Origin: Isochrysis galbana
Taxonomy: Eukaryota; Haptophyta; Isochrysidales; Isochrysidaceae
Assembly (NCBI GenBank): GCA_018136815.1
Contig: CM030937.1
Location: 1,352,253-1,416,252, forward strand
Reading direction: 5' to 3'
Length of the DNA: 64,000 bases
Below the pieces are notes generated by a model that was not told the DNA's origin, did not search any database, and was given only the letters and a program-made list of their open reading frames with translations. Below are positions 10,752-20,330 of this stretch, in pieces (position 1 is the first letter of the stretch; the number at the start of each line of letters is the position of its first letter). The translations under genes were made by a program, and so were the position numbers.

Positions 10752-10939
10752 GTGCGTGTTTCGCGGCGCCTCCAGGCACTCGCTTCTTGGTGTCTTCTTG
10801 TTGTGTTGTGCTGGTGGGCCTGTGTCTTGATACGATTCTTGGTTGTTGTTGGTGTTGTGCCCATAAGGGCCACCCGGTCTCAGGCCGCGCTGCCGGGGCA
10901 GCGCGGCCGTCCCCGGGGTGGGAGAGGCCTCTGCCATAA
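9470..10939 (+). pseudogene. LINE ORF1 protein with CCCH zinc fingers, fused to endonuclease start
   Basis: The frame encodes 489 residues and matches the minus-strand copy at 15299-16699 almost throughout its first ~310 residues (shared blocks: YAAIVELLLELEGVDPEPDF, LNKKG, FLKGNRERMKLEG, GTFVSKVAHSTRWH, KGWRPE). Two Cys/His clusters follow: CSRFKQGLC...CNLSH and PGVCLNGPSCLFLH, both of CCCH spacing, suggesting RNA binding. Then comes IRVATYNINGTKGG, the usual beginning of an APE-type endonuclease, in the same frame, so ORF1 and endonuclease are continuous here. The last ~60 codons lie in unrelated inverted sequence. The true N-terminus is upstream, cut off by the nested insertion. Confidence 0.7.
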
Positions 10940-11228
10940 GGCATGCCCAGTGGATGTTTGGCTCTTCTCGTCTGGTGCTGGCTCTTTGTGCTCTACAGCA
11001 TGTGGCCCACCATGGGGTGAGCCAGCATGGCTGCCTTGTTGGGTGTGGCCAGGGCCACGGGCCGTGCGGCGCGACCGGGGTCGCGCTCACCTGCTCGGCC
11101 TCTGCAGGCGGACGCGGTCGCTTCGCCAGCGACAGCTCCATGGGTACAGGGGGGGCTCCCTCGGCGGGGGGCCCGAAGGAGAGGTGGGGAGCGGCGGCGC
11201 GCTCCATGGCGACCAACTATAAAGTTAG
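10752..11228 (-). mobile_element. Inverted 5' end of the same LINE family
   Basis: Read on the minus strand this begins with the family hairpin (11228-11213, stem CTAAC/GTTGG) and ATG, then follows the 5' region of the element at 8694 for about 475 bp, ending at the head-to-head junction at 10751/10752. With the upstream copy it forms an inverted-repeat arrangement. Two separate events or an inversion during reverse transcription are both possible. Confidence 0.75.
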
Positions 11229-12018
11229 TTCAGCGAGTGGAAAAATCTCCTCGCCCTGCCCTCACGCGATCTGGCCGCCCTTTACCGCGACTCCGACGAG
11301 CATGAGCTCATCCACACCATTTTGAAGAGCAACCTCTCCCTGGCGGGCAACGTTTGGCATTGCCGAATTTTCATGGAGGAGGACCACTTGCTCAAATGGG
11401 TGCGTAGCCGCTTCTCAGCCGAGCAAACCCTTCACCATCAGGTCAGGATGGGCAAAGAGCTTTCGGAGCTCCGCTTCCCAAAGGCCCTCGCCTCCGATAA
11501 CGTTCAAGGCCAGAGGAGACGCCCGGAATTACGATTCCCAATCCCAATCCTCACCACCATCCATGTCGCATGTCGCACCGGGCCACACCTTCTCACCGCC
11601 GTCAGCTCCGACGCCGGGCTAGCGCTCAGCTACACGGAGATGATACGGTATAGTTTTTCATCTATCTCAATGTCTACTTTTATGCACCTTCCTTTTATGA
11701 TTTCGACTACGGAGTCTACGCTAGATTTATTTACAATGACTAGCATGAATAAGGCATTTTTGCCTCTAGTTTGACTATTGAAAGATGGCAATGGCCGCCG
11801 TAGTCGCGGCATGTATAATGGGCCTTCGCCGTAGTCAGGCATTACTTAACTACTTGACTAACCATGACTACAATGAGCCGGTGCTCACGTGGCCCAGAAG
11901 TAGTAAAGAAATCCATGGAATATCTTTGCATGTCTAGGAATAATAGCGATACATACTACATTCTACTATATATACATGCGGCGGGGGGGGAATTCGGCGG
12001 CGGCGGGGCGCGTCCCCA
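11229..12018 (+). other. Unassigned coding-like fragment and AT-richer spacer
   Basis: From about 11232 to 11640 one frame reads like protein (LAALYRDSDEHELIHTILKS, then GNVWHCRIFMEEDHLLKWVR), but I do not recognise the family. It has no good start and runs into AT-richer non-coding DNA (11640-11990). It may be a piece of a transposon protein. Confidence 0.35.
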
Positions 12019-12270
12019 ATGGCCCCTCGTAAGCAGAAGCAGAAGCGCATCACTTCGGTGTTGCTGCCCGAGCTCAAGCACCCGATGAGTGTGCCATCGG
12101 TCGTCGCAAATACCAGCGTTCAAGGATCGGCATGGAGCGCCCGCCTCACGGCAGCCGAGAGCGCGACGCTGTACAATAAGTGCACCGTCCTCGACAGGAT
12201 GTTGCGCACAGGTTCACGCCCGCAGGCCCTCCCCAGGAAGCTTGGAAGTGGCTAGGATATAACATTAATT
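12019..12270 (+). other. Small ORF ending in a recurring 3' motif
   Basis: A 78-codon frame (MAPRKQKQKRITSVL...) starts at 12019 and ends at 12255. It runs into GGCTAGGATATAACATTAAT at 12251-12270, which recurs at 60375-60394 and, inverted with an (ATT)n tail, at 14580-14672. The small protein is basic and unrecognised; the context suggests a transposon fragment rather than a host gene. Confidence 0.35.
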
Positions 12271-12580
12271 ATTATTAAAATCTTCACCTAGGACTACATC
12301 AATGCTGGCAACCGCACAGGGCCAGCCGCACAGTGTAGTGATATGTATAGGCACCACATCGAGACTCGAACGGGAGCTTGCGCGTGTAGCACTGACAAAT
12401 CCATAGGTGATGTGTGTAATAGAGTAACGCACGCAACGAGGAGGGCTCGGGCTCGGGGCGGGAGCCTGTATATTATTAGTAGGAGGATACATGGAGGAGA
12501 GCTGCAACAGACTGCGATTGTGACCAAAATGCGTGCATCTGTCCTCAAACCCGAGAGAAGGGAGTGCAGGTTTGTGTTGC

Positions 12581-13591
12581 TCAACTACCGAAGCGATTGT
12601 ACGCCGCGGCGCTTCCACTGTGACCTTCATCCTCAACGTTACGCTCAGGGGTGACCCGTCTCCATGGCAGCCAGGGCGATGGGGTCGGCCGGAGTGGACG
12701 AGTCGGCTGCGGGCTAATGTTCAGAGGGAGCGGGCTCAAAGGCACTTGGCGGATGCCTCCCGCGCCTGCGCTTGGTAGGCTCGGGGGTAGGCTGGGGGTC
12801 ACATCCATCGACCCCAGGGGGGTCGTCGGCGTGCCATAATTCTCCGGCTCGAGAACACCCTCATGTGGCGATCCTACTGGACTATGGTAGATGCCATACT
12901 TGTAGTCGTCCGCAAGCGAATCGCGCGATCCCCATAGACTGTTGGTTCGTTGGAACACCTGTCCATCCTGCGCGTGCAAGCGAGCCAAATCGATCTGCTC
13001 ACCACGGCCGCCGTGTACATCGACATACGCGTCGCCGTGAATCATGCGATCGAAGGTGAACTGTTTCCTCAGAAGCTTGATCTTAAAGCCGCCGAAGGCG
13101 AGTAGGCATCCAAAGAGAGCAGTAGTGACGTGAGCCCATGGATGGCCCATCTTGATCCAGGTGATCGTAATTGCTGCCACAATCACGCTTAGCATCGCGC
13201 CGGCCGACGTGGCGAAGAGAGTGCGGTGCTGTTTGAGCATCACTGCAACTGCGCGATCAATGGCGCCCGTAGAGGCGCCGAGGAGTGCGAGCTGATGTCC
13301 GTTTACAACAGTGAACGAGGCGACGGCCACGACGTAGAGCGCGAGTGTGAGAGCAAGGGACGATGAGAGATAGAACATGACCTTGAGCGCCGGGTTTGGT
13401 GCCTCCTCCTCGTCCTCTGGCTCTGGGAACTCTAGCTCAACGATGGCATCAAAGCTGAAGCCGGCAGCGATTGAGCAGAGTCCAGCGAGATTGTTGTAGC
13501 GCGAGACGATCATCTCAAGCTCCATTTTGCGCAGAGCGAGTGCCTTCTGTTTGATGTCGAAGATGAGACGGTCCTTGTCTGCGGCGAGCAT
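12581..13591 (-). CDS. Orai-like four-helix membrane protein
   Basis: A 336-residue uninterrupted frame from the ATG at 13591, the first after a long C/T leader on this strand. Four hydrophobic segments are visible: ~35-55 (AGLCSIAAGFSF-DAIVELEF), ~70-95 (VMFYLSSSLALTLALYVVAV), ~120-145 (LFATSAGAMLSVIVAAITIT) and ~150-170. Order, spacing and the acidic residues at the end of helix 1 resemble Orai store-operated calcium channels, in which helix 1 lines the pore and a Glu forms the selectivity filter. The loop after helix 1 is unusually acidic (EFPEPEDEEE). The C-terminal ~150 residues are Pro/Ser-rich and probably cytosolic. The Orai assignment rests on pattern, not a search; another 4-TM family remains possible. 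Confidence 0.5.
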   Translation of the reverse strand: MLAADKDRLIFDIKQKALALRKMELEMIVSRYNNLAGLCSIAAGFSFDAIVELEFPEPEDEEEAPNPALKVMFYLSSSLALTLALYVVAVASFTVVNGHQLALLGASTGAIDRAVAVMLKQHRTLFATSAGAMLSVIVAAITITWIKMGHPWAHVTTALFGCLLAFGGFKIKLLRKQFTFDRMIHGDAYVDVHGGRGEQIDLARLHAQDGQVFQRTNSLWGSRDSLADDYKYGIYHSPVGSPHEGVLEPENYGTPTTPLGSMDVTPSLPPSLPSAGAGGIRQVPLSPLPLNISPQPTRPLRPTPSPWLPWRRVTPERNVEDEGHSGSAAAYNRFGS

Positions 13592-14040
13592 CGTACCCGG
13601 AGAGAGGAGGTGGGGAGGTGAGGTGGAGAGAAGAGAGAGAACTCGGAGAGATGGAGAGGGAGAGAGAGGGAGGGGGAGGGGGGAGGGAGGGCGTGCGGGA
13701 GGGAGAAGACAAGGCACGCTCCTCAGGAAGGACCAGAGTAGCGAGGACCGGGGAGGGAGGGAGGGAGAGGGAGAGGGAGAGAAGGGGAGGGAGCGATGGC
13801 GCGACGGTGGAGGGGAGGTCTGTCGTCGGCTGGCCGGCGGGGGGGGGGGAGAGGGGGAACTCTGTCTCTCTCTTCTAAGAGACGTGGCGACCGGCTCCTC
13901 TCTCTCTCGTCTCTCTCTCTCTCTCTCTCACTCTCTTCTCTCACTCTCTTCTCTCACTCTCACTGCTCCCTCCCTCCCTTTCTCTCTCTCTCTCCCTCCC
14001 TCCCTACTTTCCTTCCTCCTATCTCCTCTCCATCTACTCT
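13592..14040. repeat. GA tract then CT tract upstream of Orai-like gene
   Basis: GA-rich sequence (13600-13795) is followed by CT-rich sequence (13862-14030) on the + strand, so the two could form a long hairpin. For the minus-strand gene the near tract is C/T on the coding strand, the layout seen at other starts here. Confidence 0.85.
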
Positions 14041-14179
14041 ATTGTACTCCTACCGATAGGTTCCCTCTCCATCCGGCAGCTGCAGCACCAACAACCAGAA
14101 TTCGACTGCAGAAAGTAGAGTAGTAGATGGATCCTGGTAGTGGTAGTGTACATGTTTCTGGTCCCTCATATGTAAATCT

Positions 14180-14270
14180 CTAGTGGGGGAGGGGGGAGCG
14201 GGAGAGGGGGGGGAGGGGGGGGGGGGGGGGGGAGCGGGAGAGGGGGGGGGGGGGGGGGGGGGGGGGGGGA
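14180..14270 (+). repeat. G-run cluster, potential G-quadruplex
   Basis: Runs of 7, 8, 20 and more than 20 G are separated by single A or AGCGGGAGA units. The sequence is strongly quadruplex-prone. No gene overlaps. Confidence 0.85.
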
Positions 14271-14457
14271 CAGCCGCCGGCGGGAGGGTCCAAGCAATGC
14301 ATCTTGGACCGCAAAGAGGGCTGGAGGACACGGCTCCTCGTCCCGTCTGGTTTTCTAGTAGATGCTCCAGACCTTGAAACGTGCACTTCTAGAGTCTAGA
14401 GTACCGAGTACCAGAAAATGATAACTGAGGTGGGAGGTAGGGCAGTCAATCAGTATT

Positions 14458-14510
14458 TCTGGGCGGTCAAACAGCTATTTTAACTTCCAAGGGTGGAAAT
14501 TGACCATGTC
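14458..14510 (+). mobile_element. Terminal fragment of GGGCGGTCAAACAG element
   Basis: GGGCGGTCAAACAG followed by a TTTTAACTTC...GGGTGGAAATT block matches the end of the element at 36896-38169. Only about 50 bp are kept. Confidence 0.55.
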
Positions 14511-14577
14511 GAGATGGAGATGGAGGAATCATCACGAGATCTTTGGATGTGCTGATGCTGACCGGATAATTTATGGA

Positions 14578-14710
14578 TAATAATAATAATAATAATAATA
14601 ATAATAGTAATAGTAATAGTAATAATAATAATAATTGTAACCTAGCCAACCCCACTAGCCAATAGCTAAAAAAAATCTGACATCTGAAGATTCTGGGCTA
14701 CACACCTACT
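14578..14710 (-). mobile_element. Two abutting retroelement tails: (ATT)n and oligo(T)
   Basis: On the minus strand GTAGGTGTGTAGCCCAGAAT (14707-14688), TCTTCAGATG and T8 end at 14668. This directly abuts GCTATTGGCTAGTGGGGTTG and GGCTAGG, which ends in an (ATT)n microsatellite (14638-14578). The first matches the LINE tail at 31837-31876; the second matches the motif at 12251 and 60375. Confidence 0.65.
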
Positions 14711-15072
14711 ACTACTAGTTCTAGTTCAAGGTTTCCCTCTCTCTGCTCCAACATCGCCCTTACCTTCCCTCCCTCCTCCCTCCACCTCCACCTCCCCTGC
14801 CCCGCCCTGCCCCTGCCCCCCATCGCCCTTCTGACGGATTGGAGGTTACGGATGGAACGGAGGGAACCGGAAGGTACGGAAGGTAGGCGGCGGGCGGCGG
14901 GAGGCACGGTGTTTTGGAAATGGGCGGGTTGGACGGGCTGATCCACCTCAATCAATGCCCGGATGGGACGTCAGACGTCAGGCTTTTAACAGGTTCTAAT
15001 AGAAGGTCGTCAGGTCTATTGGGCCGGCTACCTCAGGCGGCTTGCCTTCATTTGGTCTCCTTTCCCTCGCTC
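14711..15072. other. Spacer, no gene recognised
   Basis: CT-rich then GC-rich sequence; I see nothing definite in it. Confidence 0.4.
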
Positions 15073-15298
15073 TCACCCTACCATGAGCCCCCCCGCGAGC
15101 ACCCCGAAAGAGAGGCCCAGGAGCACCCCGTACGCGACGAGAACGGCGTCGCCTTGGCTCGGCATGAGGGCGCGCCCCGAGAGGGCCTGGTAGACGCCCA
15201 CGCCGAGCACGGCGTAGCCCGTCCCCTTGTGCGCGACCCGCCACACGGCGCGGCGTGCGGTGCGGGCGCCGGGCGTGCCGCGCACGAGCGCGTTGAGC
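15073..15298 (-). pseudogene. Cytochrome b561-like C-terminal fragment joined to LINE
   Basis: On the minus strand, just after LINE homology stops at about 15298, the frame continues with RRAVWRVAHKGTGYAVLGVG and then a second hydrophobic helix (LVAYGVLLGLSFGVLAGG) before a stop at 15073. W-x-x-x-H-x-x-x-GY is the pattern of the last two helices of cytochrome b561/DOMON-type proteins, with His as likely heme ligand. The rest of such a gene is not visible on either side of the LINE. It is probably a host gene 3' fragment carried or cut by the element. Confidence 0.45.
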
Positions 15299-16699
15299 CT
15301 CGCGTACCGACTTGGGACGAGGTGCGAGCTTCCACGCTTCGGTGCGTGCCTTGCGTTTGGCCGCCTCTGCGTCGCAGAGGCAGCGCCGATGTGCCGGCTG
15401 GAGGTTGCGCGCGACCTCCGGGCGCCATCCTTTGCAGCCCCTGAGACTACCATGTATCATCAGTTTGTGTTGGGATTGGAGTCCTTGGGGCATCTCCAGC
15501 GCCTTACACGCGCGTACGGCGTAGTTCACCGGGATGACCGTGTTGTCGACATTGAGTAGGAGTTTGCGCGGGAAGTTGCTCGTGAGGAAGGACCCTTGGG
15601 TTGCTGCGACGTAAAGGTGCCAGCGCGTGGAGTGAGCCACCTTGGACACAAAGGTGCCCGACTCACCTTCCAGCTTCATGCGTTCGCGGTTTCCTTTAAG
15701 GAACGTTAGGCCTTCTTTTTCGACGGCTTTGACGAGTGTGCTTAGGGTGATTTTCGAGGCTTGCGCCAGCCCGTCCGCTTCTACCACGAAGTGCGCTGCT
15801 ACGTCTTGGAGGGCCTCGTAGAGCGCCTTGCGGTTCGAGGTGCCTTTTTTGTTGAGTTTGTTCTCGATGGATTCTATCTTGATTTGAATCGCTACGTCGA
15901 CTTGGTGGACGCGGATTGTAGTCTGGAGTCCGTAGCGGGCTTGGAATTGTTGAGCGCAGTCTTCGTTGACGGCGATATGCCACGGGCCCCTGGCTGAGCG
16001 GGCCCAAAAGTCAGGCTCAGGGTCGACGCCCTCAAGCTCTAGGAGAAGCTCGACGATGGCCGCATAGACCGTCGTGTCGTGGAGGACAAGGTCGCCCGTC
16101 TGGTGGAACGACAGTTCGTAGGTGGCGTCTGAATCCATTTGTTGATCTTCGCCTTCAGAGTCAGGTTCCTGAAAGTCAGGTGCGGGCGGTGGGGAGGTCA
16201 GTGTTGCCGGTAGGGGGTGGTGAGGAGTCGGGGGGAGTGTTGTTCGTGCGTGGCGTCTGGGCGTCGTGCCTGTCAGTCTCCCTCTGTGTGGACAGAGTTG
16301 TGTATGCGCATTTGAGATGTTGGTGTTTGTCAATGTGTTGTGCCCATGAGGGCCACCCAGCCTTAAGCCGCGCTGCCGAGGCGGCGCGGCCCTGGCCAGG
16401 GTGAGAGGGGCCGCTGCCATAAGGCATGCCCATTGGAGCGTCGGTCTTGTCCGCATGATGCTGTTCTTCTGTGGCCTGCAGTCTGCTGCCTCCCATGGGG
16501 GAGGCCAGCATGGCTGCTGTGGGTGGTGTGGCCAGGGCCACGGGCCGTGTGGTGCGACGCGGGTCGCACGCACCTGCTCGGCCTCTGAGGGTGGGCGCGG
16601 TCGCTTCGCCAGCGACTGGTCCATGGGGGCAGGGGGGCCGCCCTCGGCGGGGGGCCCGAAAGAGAGGGGAGTCGCGCCGGCGCGCTCCATCGCGTCCAA
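15299..16699 (-). pseudogene. LINE ORF1 protein, truncated before zinc fingers
   Basis: The frame is open from MDAMERAGA at 16699 through the whole N-terminal region, showing that the family's ORF1 starts just inside the 5' hairpin. The first ~150 residues are Pro/Arg-rich (LSFGPPAEGGPPAPMDQSLA). The conserved part (DSDATYELSFHQTGDLVLHD onward) matches 9536-10380 on the + strand. Homology ends at PRPKSVREA, just before the CCCH fingers present in copy 1. No break is visible within the retained part. Confidence 0.7.
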
Positions 16700-16833
16700 C
16701 TATAAAGTTAGTTGTATTTACCTGGCCCTAGCTCCACGGGGGCTAGGGGGCCGCCCTCGGCGAAGGGGCCGAAGGAGAGGAGAGAGGAGTTGAGCGCGCC
16801 GGCGAGCTCCATGGCAACTAACTATAAAGTTAG
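15299..16833 (-). mobile_element. LINE copy 2 with tandem 5' ends
   Basis: On the minus strand the element opens twice. A partial 5' unit (hairpin 16833-16818, then ATG and about 85 bp to 16713) is followed by a complete 5' end (hairpin 16711-16696). The sequence then follows the family through ORF1 and stops at about 15298, before the endonuclease. The 5' duplication resembles tandem 5' monomers or an insertion into a previous 5' end. Like copy 1 it keeps the 5' end and lacks the 3' end, the reverse of normal LINE truncation. Confidence 0.7.
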
Positions 16834-17544
16834 TTCCCGTCGTCAAGAATTCAGCCAACGGGAGAGAGGCGGCGGATATATTCTGTTCAGAAAAACTAAG
16901 CAATGGGTTCGGCGGCGCACACAACCAATCATGACTAGCACCGGGATGGAGATTGAAGCAGGCGAATAATAAACTACGAAAGCTACAACTACTAGTATCA
17001 TTTCTCTCAAAAACCTTTCGGCGCGCATGACGTGGAGGGCACGAAGGAGGGCCGACAACTCACCGCAATTCACCGCACCATCAAGATCGCGAGCATTGCA
17101 ACGTGCCCGGAAGGCGCACGTACTGTCTGAGAGCGTGAAGGTGTTTTGCGTATTGAAGCTCCATAGCCGTGCATACATAAGACCCCACGCATAAGTAGGG
17201 ACTCGAGGCGCGAGATAGCCTTGAGGCCACGCGGGGGTAAGCCAAGCTGAAGTAGCTGGGCAATATATGCGATGGCAACCCCCCAAGGGCATCAATCACG
17301 GAGAAGGCTCATCAGCTGACCGCACGGGTGCGGCGGCGTAGTAGCTGCGTTGCCGCGGAGATCCTTCTTCTAAAAGACTCCACTAGACCTAGCTCTTCAA
17401 CACTGCGTGCACATGTCTCTGGATAGTAGGCCGAGAACGGATGCTGAGGAGCATGTGCAATGCGTTTGCCGCGCTGGAGACGCCGCAGAGTGTAGTCGTG
17501 CCATTGCTCAACCACACTCTGGGTGAGTACCTCAAGCTCGGGCA
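16834..17544. other. Spacer, no gene recognised
   Basis: A 150-codon minus-strand frame (16843-17295) has no recognisable motif and I do not call it a gene. Confidence 0.4.
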
Positions 17545-19280
17545 CTACTTGCGACGATCTGAAGACGCCGGCACGTCCAAAGTAACCTTTTGCTCATCAA
17601 TCTTGCCCTCATCCCGCATGCTCTTGCTCCCCTTCCCACGAAGCCGCTTGAGACGTCGGCGGAGAGGGATGAGTGCCACAACATCCCCGATGGCTCGTGC
17701 CCGATCAGCAAACCGCCCTGTCATGATGTGGAAGTAGAGCGTGTCGCGTAGGCCCCACTCGCGCCTCGCGAAGGTGCCGGTGTAGATGGTGAGTTCCTCC
17801 ACCTCGTCGGCATCCATCCAAGGGTGCATGAGCGGCTTCTTCTTGAAGACCCGGCGATCCTCCCCGCGCATGTCTGCTTCGAGATCATCACGTAGCCGCC
17901 GGATCTGCTCGACGGAGCCAGTGATACGGAAGTACCCACGGAAGGGGTCATTCAGGTCGAGGCACAACACAGACGTGGCCGATATGACAGCAATGAGCAC
18001 AGTAAAGGCTGAGCGGAGCTGGAGCGAATTAAGGTACTGGAGCACGTCCTGGTTAGACTCGATGAGGAAGGTCGACACGATGGCGAAGGAGAGTAGTGAG
18101 AGGATGAGCCAATGAATGGGCGGAAAGGTTGCGAGCAGAGCAGCAATGCGCGCGGCGCGGTTCTGGTTGATCTCGCGCACGATATCGGCGGCCTGCCCAA
18201 TAGAGAAGGGGCGCGCCGCCGCTGCGCCGTCAACGCCATGCAACAAGGCAGCGATGACATCCAATCGTTGATCGTAGGCACGAGACGAATCTCTCGCGCC
18301 AGAGCCGGCCGCTTGAAACGCGCCAGGTGAAGATTCTACAATGATTTGGTCGCAGTAGGCGTGCAGCTGGAAGAGGGCCACATGCCGGCGCATTCTGTGC
18401 TGACGTGTCCCAAAGGCTCCCGCAAGCGAGCCACGAAGTAGGCGGAGCAGCCCTGTCTCCGTCTGAATGCGCGTGCCGATTTCGACCTGAGTCACGTGGC
18501 ACCCATAGCGGGGTGGAGAGAGAGCCGTGGCACATGTTGTGCAAAAGCAAGACTGTTAGCGAACGCGTGATCGATCGACCCGAGGGGCGGGCAAGTGGCG
18601 CGAAGATTGCGGCGGGCGGAAGTACCTGCCGGTCGCGCAGTACATTGACGGTCGTTGCGAGGAGAGTGCCGAGGGCAATGGAGAGCGTGGGCACAACCAC
18701 ACCATTGATGGTTGGCCGAAGTAGCGTAGCTGCAAACGCGTTGCCATCAACCATCACACCGGCGCCGCCAGAGAACTCTGCAACAATGTACCGGATGGCG
18801 GCAGCGACCTACAACGTTTGCAGGGGTGATGTGGGAGCTACACGTGACGACGCAGCTCATAGGCCGGGCCTTCACGCCACGTCACCAGCGAATGCGTGCG
18901 ATGCCACCACCCACTTGCGGATAGAACATGAAGGCGAGGACGGGCGGGATGAAGGCATAGATGAAGAGTAGCTGGTTGTAGCTTGGCGCAGTGACATTGT
19001 ATCCTCCTGGCAGCGTGAACAGGATCGTGTGCTCCTCTTGTGCGCCGCCTAGGCTGAGTCCGAACGGGAGAAGTGGGTCGAGCTCGTTCTCCTCTACTGC
19101 CAGCACCCTGCGCACCACGCTCTCCGGTCTGCCAGAGCTGCGCGGAGTCTCATCAGGATCGAGGGTGGCAAGCAGAGGAGACGCAGCGCGTCGACAGCGC
19201 TGCGAGTTGGCGGGGAGGCGCGAACGCAGCGCAGAAGCGGCACCTAGGCCGAGGACAAAAAAACCAAGCGAGCTGCGCAT
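17545..19280 (-). CDS. DUF4239 (bestrophin-like) membrane protein, plastid-targeted
   Basis: Exons 19280-18915, 18808-18626 and 18486-17545 join in phase 0 to 496 residues (donors GTGGGT and GTACTT). The start gives a signal peptide (MRSSLGFFVLGLGAASA) followed by LRSRLPANSQRCRRAAS, a basic segment like a complex-plastid transit peptide. Membrane segments lie at ~100-120 (LLFIYAFIPPVLAFMF), ~155-175 (GVVVPTLSIALGTLLATT) and two near the middle (IHWLILSLLSFAIVSTFLI; AFTVLIAVISATSVLCL). The PTINGVVVPTLSIALGTL...LRDRQ block and N-R-A-A-R-I-x(7)-P-x-x-W block fit DUF4239, a family of cyanobacteria and plastid-bearing eukaryotes distantly like bestrophin channels. Function is unknown; anion transport in plastid membranes is a guess. 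The tail is basic. Confidence 0.75.
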
Positions 19281-19289
19281 GAAGCCACT

Positions 19290-20330
19290 CGCTTACCCCC
19301 CACACAGCCTTTCCTTCACTCCCACTCGCTCCCGCTCACCCTCCACGCCTCTCACGCCCAGAAGTCTGTGGGCCTTCTCTTGCTCCTTCGCTACCCTCGT
19401 TCCCTCCCTCCCTCTCTTGCCGCCTCTACCTCTTCCTCCCTCTTCCTCCCCCCCTCTCTCTCTGCCCCCCCACCCTCCCTCCCTCCCTTCCTCCTCTTCC
19501 TCTATCTCTCTTCTCTCCCCTCGCGCGCGCGGGTCGCGCCCGCCTTCCCCTCCTCCCCTCCCAGCCTCCGCACGACCAGCTCCGTTAGAGGCCTCTCTCC
19601 TCTCTCCCATTCCGTCAAGAGTTTTCTTGTTGTGTGAGTATAACCTTAGTGCTGAGCCTAGATGGGAAATACGTTTTTACCGTTTTTCTGTGAAGGCCAA
19701 AAACAGACCGTTTTTGCCGTTTTTGCAACCCCTTCCGTTTTTGTCTCCGTTTTTGAATGGCAACGCGAGCACTCATGCACCGCGCGCTGAGCATGAACAT
19801 ATGCGCACGCACTTACGCGTGCTTGGAGAGAAAGAGAGAAAGGGAGGGGGTAGGGGAGAGAGGGCGGGGGGGGGGGGCAGAGAGAGAAGGGTGATGAAGG
19901 GGAGAGTGAGAGGGAGGAAGGGAGGGAAGGGGGGGGGGCACAGAGCGAGAGGGAGGGAGAGTGAGGGAGAGGGAGAGATAGAAGGGAGCAAGAGGCAAGA
20001 GGGAGCAAGAGAGAGGGAGAGGAAGAGGAAGAGCGAGGGGGAGAGGGAGCAAGAGCAAGGGAGAGAGAGAGAAACAAGGGAGCAAGAGGGAGCAAGAGCG
20101 AGGGAGAAGTGAGAAGGAGAAGGAGAGCTAGGGGAGAGGGAGCGAGGGGGAGAGAGAGCAAGGGGGAGAGAGAGCAAGGGGGAGGAGGGGGGAGGTGGAG
20201 AGAGAGCGAGAGAGCGCGCGCGCGAGGGAGAGACAGACCGCAATGAGAGACACACACAGAGGGAGAGGCAGCGAGAGAGAGGCAGCGAGAGAGAGGCAGC
20301 GAGAGAGAGGCAGCGTGTCAGAGCAAGGCT
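19290..20330. repeat. CT tract, CCGTTTTT repeats and long GA tract
   Basis: A CT-rich tract (19370-19520) precedes a cluster of CGTTTTT units, several as CCGTTTTTG (19672-19760), and then about 490 bp of GA-rich sequence (19830-20320). Long frames across it are low-complexity Ser/Pro/Leu or Arg/Glu artefacts. Unusually, the CT tract is on the + strand upstream of a minus-strand gene. Confidence 0.8.
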
